Source: DATJLY01 sp963773665 (GTDB lineage: Bacteria > Pseudomonadota > Alphaproteobacteria > ATCC43930 > CGMCC-115725). From it: a stretch of 64,000 nucleotides of DNA. Under the pieces are notes generated by a model. That model saw only the letters and a program-made list of their open reading frames with translations, was not told where the DNA came from and did not search any database. A program made the translations under genes and the position numbers. Below, one piece after another: positions 59,923 to 64,000 of the stretch. The DNA lies in contig CAVZBZ010000002.1 in NCBI GenBank assembly GCA_963773665.1, positions 930,001 to 994,000 on the forward strand, given 5' to 3'. The first letter of the stretch is position 1; each line of letters starts with the position of its first letter.

Positions 59923-60650
59923 CCCCGCGCCTCGTCCATGAGATCGCGCATGCGCCGGATGGCGCCGTCGAGCCCGCAAAAAATCGCCTCGCCGACGAGG
60001 AAATGCCCGATATTGAGCTCGACGATAGTGGCGATCGCCGCCACCGGCCCGACCGTGTCGAAGCCAAGCCCGTGCCCCGCGTGGCATTCGAGGCCGCGCT
60101 CCTCGGCAAATTCTGCGGCCGTGACGAGACGGCGCAATTCGCGCTCGCGCACAGCGCCCGCCGCTTCGCAATAGGCCCCGGTATGCAGCTCGACGACAGG
60201 CGCGCCAAGCCGCACCGCCGCGTCGAGCTGGCGCTCGTCGGGATCGATGAACAGCGAGACGCGGATGCCGGCCGCGCCAAGCTCCTGGACGAAGCGGGCG
60301 AGGTGCGCAGCGCCGCCGGCGGCGTCGAGCCCGCCTTCGGTCGTCACCTCGGTGCGCTTTTCCGGGACGAGGCAGGCGGCGTGCGGGCGGTGGCGCACTG
60401 CGATCGCCAGCATCTCGCCGGTCGCCGCCATTTCGAGATTGAGCGGCAGCGCGATCTCGGCCCTGAGCCGCGCGATGTCGTCATCGGAGATATGGCGGCG
60501 GTCCTCGCGCAGATGCGCGGTGATGCCGTCGGCGCCGGCGGCGGCCGCGACCTGCGCCGCGCGCACCGGATCCGGATGCCGCCCGCCGCGCGCGTTGCGG
60601 ATGGTGGCGACGTGATCGATGTTGACGCCGAGGCGAAGCGGCCGGGTCAT
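59919..60650 (-). CDS. pdxJ: Pyridoxine 5'-phosphate synthase (243 aa)
   Basis: Condenses 1-deoxyxylulose-5-phosphate with aminoacetone-phosphate-type substrate to form PNP in vitamin B6 synthesis. LGVNIDHVATIRNARGG is the hallmark N-terminus; ITAHLREDRRHI, VELHTGAYCEA and VELNIGHFLVGEAIF follow. ATG 60650 is chosen; 15 upstream in-frame codons come from the adjacent repeat element. The end overlaps acpS by four bases. Confidence 0.96.
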   Translation of the reverse strand: MTRPLRLGVNIDHVATIRNARGGRHPDPVRAAQVAAAAGADGITAHLREDRRHISDDDIARLRAEIALPLNLEMAATGEMLAIAVRHRPHAACLVPEKRTEVTTEGGLDAAGGAAHLARFVQELGAAGIRVSLFIDPDERQLDAAVRLGAPVVELHTGAYCEAAGAVRERELRRLVTAAEFAEERGLECHAGHGLGFDTVGPVAAIATIVELNIGHFLVGEAIFCGLDGAIRRMRDLMDEARG

Positions 60651-60666
60651 GCGAAGGAACCGAAGG

Positions 60667-60776
60667 CGCGTCCTTCGACTGCGCGTGCTGCGCACGCTCC
60701 GTTCAGGATGAGGGAAAAAGAAAAGTCCTCATCCTGAGCGAAGCCCCGCAGGGGCGAAGTCGAAGGACGCACGGCC
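60667..60776. repeat. Dispersed inverted repeat, GCGTCCTTCGACT type
   Basis: GCGTCCTTCGACT near 60668 pairs with AGTCGAAGGACGC near 60758-60770. Inside these, GTTCAGGATGAGG (60702-60714) pairs with CCTCATCCTGAGC (60727-60739). It fills the gap between rsh and pdxJ. A partial copy occurs at the start of the second lepB (about 56898-56918). It could form a large stem in RNA and end or stabilise transcripts. Confidence 0.75.
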
Positions 60777-60784
60777 ATCCTCAC

Positions 60785-62995
60785 CTAGCCGCGCGCCCGC
60801 TCGACGGAGTTGATGAGGGGGGTGGCGCGGAGCGCGGCGATGATGGTGGTGAGGTGGCGCACGTCCTGCACCTCGATATCGACCAGGATCTCGAAGAAAT
60901 CCTGCGAGCGGTTGGTGATCTTGAGGTTGGTGATGTTGCCGGAATTCTTGCCGATCACCGTGGTCAGGCTGCCGAGCGAGCCGGGCTCGTTGCCGATCGT
61001 CACGTGAATGCGCCCGACATGGCCGCTCGGCTCGTTGCCCTCGGGCGCATTCCAGGCGACGTCGAGCCAGCGCTCGGGCATTTCGGCGAAGCTCTCGAGC
61101 GTGTCGCAGTCGATCGTGTGGATGGTGACGCCCTTGCCGGTGGTGACGATGCCGACGATGCGGTCGCCCGGCAGCGGATGGCAGCAGCCGGCGTAATGCA
61201 CCGCCATGCCGGGAATGAGGCCGCGGATCGGCACCGCGTTGTCGGACGCCTTGCGCGCCCTGGGCGGCACGAGCGGCACGACCTTGCCGCGCGCATCGGC
61301 CTTGGGCGGGAAGACGGCGTGCACGATCTCGCGGCCGGTATGGTTCCCGGCGCCGACCGCGGCGCACAGATCCTCGGCCGTGTCGCAGTTGAACTGGCGC
61401 AGCACGTCGTCCACTGCCTTTTCGGTGTATTCGTGCCCTTCCTGGCGAAACGCTTTCTGCAGGATGGCCTTGCCGAGATCGAGATATTGCTGGCGCTGCT
61501 GCGTCCTGACGAAGCGGCGGATGCGCGCGCGCGCCTTGCCGGAGACGACGAAGCGCTCCCAGGTCGGCGACGGCGTCTGCGCCTTCGAGGTCACGATCTC
61601 GACCTGGTCGCCGTTGGCAAGCTGCGTCCTCAAGGGCACGAGGCGGCCGTTGATCTTGGCGCCGACGCAGGTGTCGCCGATCTGCGAATGGACGGCATAG
61701 GCGAAATCCACGGGCGTGGCGCTGCGCGGCAGCTCGATCAGGTCGCCCTTGGGCGTGAAGCAGAAGACGCGGTCGCGATACATCTCGAGCTTGGTGTGCT
61801 CGAGAAATTCCTGCGGGTCGGGCGCGTGCTCGAGAATGTCCAGGAGCTCGCGCAGCCAGCGGTACTGGCGGCCCTCGGTGCTGGGCGCGCCCTGCTTATA
61901 GACCCAGTGCGCAGCGATGCCGAGCTCGGCCACTTCGTGCATCTCGCGCGTGCGGATCTGCACCTCGATGCGCTGGCGCTCGGGGCCGATCACGCCGGTG
62001 TGGAGCGAGCGGTAATTGTTGGGCTTCGGCGTCGAGATATAGTCCTTGAAGCGGCCGGGGACGACCGGGTAGCGCCCGTGCAGCACGCCCAGCGCGTGGT
62101 AGCACTGCTCGACCCCCTCGACGACGACGCGGAACGCCATGATGTCGGCCAGTTGCTCGAAGCCGACATTCTTCCTCTGCATCTTGCGCCAGATCGAATA
62201 GGCCGACTTCTCGCGGCCCGAAAGCTCGGCCTCGATGCCGCTTTCGTGCAAGGTCTTGCCCAGCTCGGCCATGATGCGGCGCGGCAGGTCCGCGCCTTTC
62301 TCCCTGAGGAAGGCGAGCCGCGCGATGATGCTCTCGCGCGCGTCGGGATAAAGCTCGGCGAAGGACAGATCCTCGAGCTCGTCCTGGATCTCGTGCATGC
62401 CCATGCGCTCGGCCAGGGGCGCGTAGATCTCCATCGTCTCGCGCGCGATGCGGCGGCGCTTTTCTGGATCGGCGACGAAGCGCAATGTCCGCATGTTGTG
62501 CAGCCGGTCGGCGAGCTTCACCAGCAGGACGCGGATGTCCTCCGACATGGCGAGCACGAGTTTCCTGAAATTCTCGGCCTGGCGCGTCTGGTCGGATTGC
62601 AGCTCGAGGCGCGACAGCTTGGTCACGCCATCGACGAGGCGGGCGATGTCGGCGCCGAACACGCGCTCGATATCCTCGAGCGTCGCGACCGTGTCCTCGA
62701 CCGTGTCGTGCAGCAGCCCGGTGATGATCGACGAGCCGTCGAGCTTCATCCCGGCGAGGATGCCCGCCACCTCGACCGGATGCGAGAAATAGGGGTCGCC
62801 GGAGAGGCGCATCTGGCTGCCGTGCGCCTTCATCGAGAACACGTAGGCGCGGTTCAGCGCATCCTCGTCGGCCGACGGGTCATAGGATTTGACCCGCTCG
62901 ACCAGCTCGAACTGGCGCATGATCCTTGGCAGCGTCCCGGCGCTGATGGCGGGGACGGGTGCGGCCTGGGCGATGGGCGCCTCGACCGCCGACAT
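60785..62995 (-). CDS. rsh: Bifunctional (p)ppGpp synthetase/hydrolase, RelA/SpoT homologue (736 aa)
   Basis: Makes and degrades the stringent-response alarmone (p)ppGpp. The HD hydrolase is intact (YFSHPVEVAGIL, LLHDTVEDT, LADRLHNMRTL). The synthetase region has KDYISTPKPNNYRSLHTGV, and the TGS domain (VFCFTPKGDLIELP) and a C-terminal ACT domain (LTTVIGKNSGNITNLKI) follow. Conserved HD residues suggest both activities. ATG 62995; an internal ATG at codon 26 (MRQFELV) is an alternative. It lies three bases after rpoZ, as is common in Proteobacteria. Confidence 0.96.
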   Translation of the reverse strand: MSAVEAPIAQAAPVPAISAGTLPRIMRQFELVERVKSYDPSADEDALNRAYVFSMKAHGSQMRLSGDPYFSHPVEVAGILAGMKLDGSSIITGLLHDTVEDTVATLEDIERVFGADIARLVDGVTKLSRLELQSDQTRQAENFRKLVLAMSEDIRVLLVKLADRLHNMRTLRFVADPEKRRRIARETMEIYAPLAERMGMHEIQDELEDLSFAELYPDARESIIARLAFLREKGADLPRRIMAELGKTLHESGIEAELSGREKSAYSIWRKMQRKNVGFEQLADIMAFRVVVEGVEQCYHALGVLHGRYPVVPGRFKDYISTPKPNNYRSLHTGVIGPERQRIEVQIRTREMHEVAELGIAAHWVYKQGAPSTEGRQYRWLRELLDILEHAPDPQEFLEHTKLEMYRDRVFCFTPKGDLIELPRSATPVDFAYAVHSQIGDTCVGAKINGRLVPLRTQLANGDQVEIVTSKAQTPSPTWERFVVSGKARARIRRFVRTQQRQQYLDLGKAILQKAFRQEGHEYTEKAVDDVLRQFNCDTAEDLCAAVGAGNHTGREIVHAVFPPKADARGKVVPLVPPRARKASDNAVPIRGLIPGMAVHYAGCCHPLPGDRIVGIVTTGKGVTIHTIDCDTLESFAEMPERWLDVAWNAPEGNEPSGHVGRIHVTIGNEPGSLGSLTTVIGKNSGNITNLKITNRSQDFFEILVDIEVQDVRHLTTIIAALRATPLINSVERARG

Positions 62996-62998
62996 CGC

Positions 62999-63481
62999 TC
63001 ACTGCTCGGGGGCTTCGAGATCGCCGTCGATCTCGGGTTCGGCCGCCTCCTCCTCGAGGTCCGGCAGCGGCTCGTCGAGCGCCTCGGGATTGTCCTCGGC
63101 GAGCAGCACGTCCTCCTGCAGCTCTTCCTCGACGGCGGGCTCCTCCTCGCCCTCGACCTCCTCGCCGTCGATCTCGACGGCGGGGCCGAGCTCGACCGGC
63201 CACGCGCCCTGCGCGCCGATCTCGATCTCCTGGTCCTCCTCGGGCTCGTCGATCTCGACATGCTTCTGCATGCTCTTGATGAGGCTCGCCTGGAGGTTGT
63301 CGATCCCCACCGATTCGACGGCGATCTCCCGGAGCGCCACGACCGGGTTCTTGTCGTTGTCGCGGTCGAGCGTCGGCTGCGCGCCCGACGCCATCTCGCG
63401 CGCGCGCTGCGCCGCAATGAGCACGAGCTCGAACCGGTTCGGGATCTTGACGACACAATCTTCGACGGTGACGCGCGCCAT
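62999..63481 (-). CDS. rpoZ: RNA polymerase omega subunit with long acidic tail (160 aa)
   Basis: MARVTVEDCVVKIPNRFELV, then LIAAQRAREM and NDKNPVVALREIA, are the omega signature (residues 1-55). The remaining 90 or so residues are strongly acidic (for example EIDGEEVEGEEEPAVEEEL); omega is about 90 aa in E. coli. ATG 63481 has GGAG eight bases upstream. It is probably the first gene of the rpoZ-rsh unit, driven by a promoter just upstream. Confidence 0.93.
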   Translation of the reverse strand: MARVTVEDCVVKIPNRFELVLIAAQRAREMASGAQPTLDRDNDKNPVVALREIAVESVGIDNLQASLIKSMQKHVEIDEPEEDQEIEIGAQGAWPVELGPAVEIDGEEVEGEEEPAVEEELQEDVLLAEDNPEALDEPLPDLEEEAAEPEIDGDLEAPEQ

Positions 63482-63516
63482 TCGGGAACTCCACGGCGGA
63501 AATCTTTGAGTCGTTC

Positions 63517-63545
63517 AATATATGGTCGTCAGAGTCCTGACGCAA
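63517..63545 (-). promoter_or_regulatory. Predicted sigma-70-type promoter of rpoZ-rsh
   Basis: On the minus strand TTGCGT (63545-63540) and TATATT (63522-63517) are separated by 17 bases, with the -10 box about 36 bases before the rpoZ ATG. It is the most promoter-like sequence in this divergent gap. Confidence 0.5.
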
Positions 63546-63647
63546 CAGGGGTTTCCGGGCCGTTAACATTTCCCCGCGAACCGCCCCGGGCGGGTCGACG
63601 AGGTGGTAGAGTGATCGGGCATGACGCAGCGGAGGGGGAGCCACGCC

Positions 63648-64000
63648 ATGGATGAAGGTGCGGCGGCGAAGTCGGCGGCGCGGAGGGAGGACGAGATCGC
63701 CTATTACGGCGTCCATCACCTCGCGCTCAACACCGACGACATGAAGAAGACGATCGATTTCTACGTCGGCGTGCTTGGCATGCGGCTGGTCCACGCGATG
63801 CGCGTGCCGCCCGGCCTCGGCACCGGGCCGGGCAATCGCGGCAACCCGCCGTTCGAGGAAATCCGCCACTATTTCTTCGATATGGGGCGCGACGGGATGC
63901 TCGCCTTCTTCGAGATCCCAAAAGGGGCGAAGCCCAAGGGCGACCGCGACGCGATCGCGATGATGCAGCACGTCTCGTTCGCGGTGGCGCCGGAAAGCCA
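63648..64000 (+). CDS. VOC family (glyoxalase-fold) protein, 3' end outside window
   Basis: The window ends inside this gene. From ATG 63648 (with GGAGGGGGAG upstream) it reads IAYYGVHHLALNTDDMKKTI and then DFYVGVLGMRLVHAMRV, the first beta-alpha-beta-beta module of a vicinal-oxygen-chelate protein; the His in VHHLAL and the later Glu in AFFEIP are candidate metal ligands. A second His-containing strand (MMQHVSFAVAP) follows at the edge. It could be a dioxygenase, a glyoxalase or a non-enzymatic relative. Confidence 0.87.
   Translation, partial: MDEGAAAKSAARREDEIAYYGVHHLALNTDDMKKTIDFYVGVLGMRLVHAMRVPPGLGTGPGNRGNPPFEEIRHYFFDMGRDGMLAFFEIPKGAKPKGDRDAIAMMQHVSFAVAPES

Noticed and set aside
60854..63655. 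A 933-codon open frame on the plus strand opposite rsh and rpoZ
   Set aside because: Antisense to well-recognised genes; long antisense open frames are expected in GC-rich DNA and the translation shows no family motif.
1..64000. tRNA, rRNA, CRISPR array, riboswitch or prophage
   Set aside because: No cloverleaf, rRNA core, regularly spaced repeat or phage structural gene was noticed in reading the gaps and both strands; no covariance-model search was possible.

Overview
The window reads as chromosomal DNA from a high-GC alphaproteobacterium. The clearest sign is the block at 55270-63481, minus strand: rpoZ - rsh (relA/spoT) - pdxJ - acpS - lepB - rnc - era - second lepB - recO. This order is typical of Alphaproteobacteria, and several of its genes overlap by the 4-base ATGA junction. 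No tRNA, rRNA or CRISPR array was seen.

Layout. (1) 1-9151 is a metabolic segment: the 3' part of a CHASE2-type nucleotide cyclase, two CocE/NonD-type serine hydrolases, a streptogramin-lyase-like beta-propeller, a flavin monooxygenase, a MetE-like zinc methyltransferase and an SDR oxidoreductase. (2) 9166-47355 is a surface-polysaccharide cluster of about 38 kb with over 30 genes in blocks of alternating orientation. It holds NDP-sugar enzymes (RmlA, RmlC, epimerases, PLP enzymes, a GDP-mannose-4,6-dehydratase-like SDR, a heptose-kinase-like GHMP kinase and a nucleotidyltransferase-phosphatase fusion), glycosyltransferases, many methyltransferases, two sulfotransferases, an O-acyltransferase, an asparagine synthase-like amidotransferase, an ABC exporter, flippase-like membrane proteins and an O-antigen-ligase-type protein. 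(3) 47458-49285 holds an amidohydrolase and a CBS-BON protein behind an FNR/FixK-type box. (4) 49421-52306 is a hypothetical gene split by an IS630-family element, with an IS481-family element inserted at the IS630 edge. (5) 52385-55280 holds an NMT1-like binding protein, a DoxX protein, a small membrane protein and a second amidohydrolase. (6) 55270-63481 is the housekeeping block, followed by the start of a glyoxalase-fold (VOC) gene.

The most unusual part is the tightly packed plus-strand operon 35812-45266. It encodes a B12-binding radical SAM protein, an aldo/keto reductase, an epimerase fused to a TPP-dependent E1-alpha domain, a matching E1-beta, a DegT-fold enzyme with His in place of the PLP lysine (ColD/RfbH-type 3-dehydratase), a 4,6-dehydratase, and a nucleotidyltransferase fused to a HAD phosphatase. 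No E2 or E3 subunit is nearby. Together these suggest synthesis of a two-carbon-branched 3,6-dideoxy sugar, analogous to yersiniose or the avilamycin eurekanate unit but with a different gene organisation. A second fusion, a UPF0104 flippase-like domain joined to an O-antigen ligase-like domain (28390-30603), is also notable.

Three polysaccharide genes (11861-12989, 31779-32748, 43050-44064) each carry one extra base that breaks an otherwise intact reading frame. These may be recent mutations or assembly errors and should be resolved before the pathway is interpreted.
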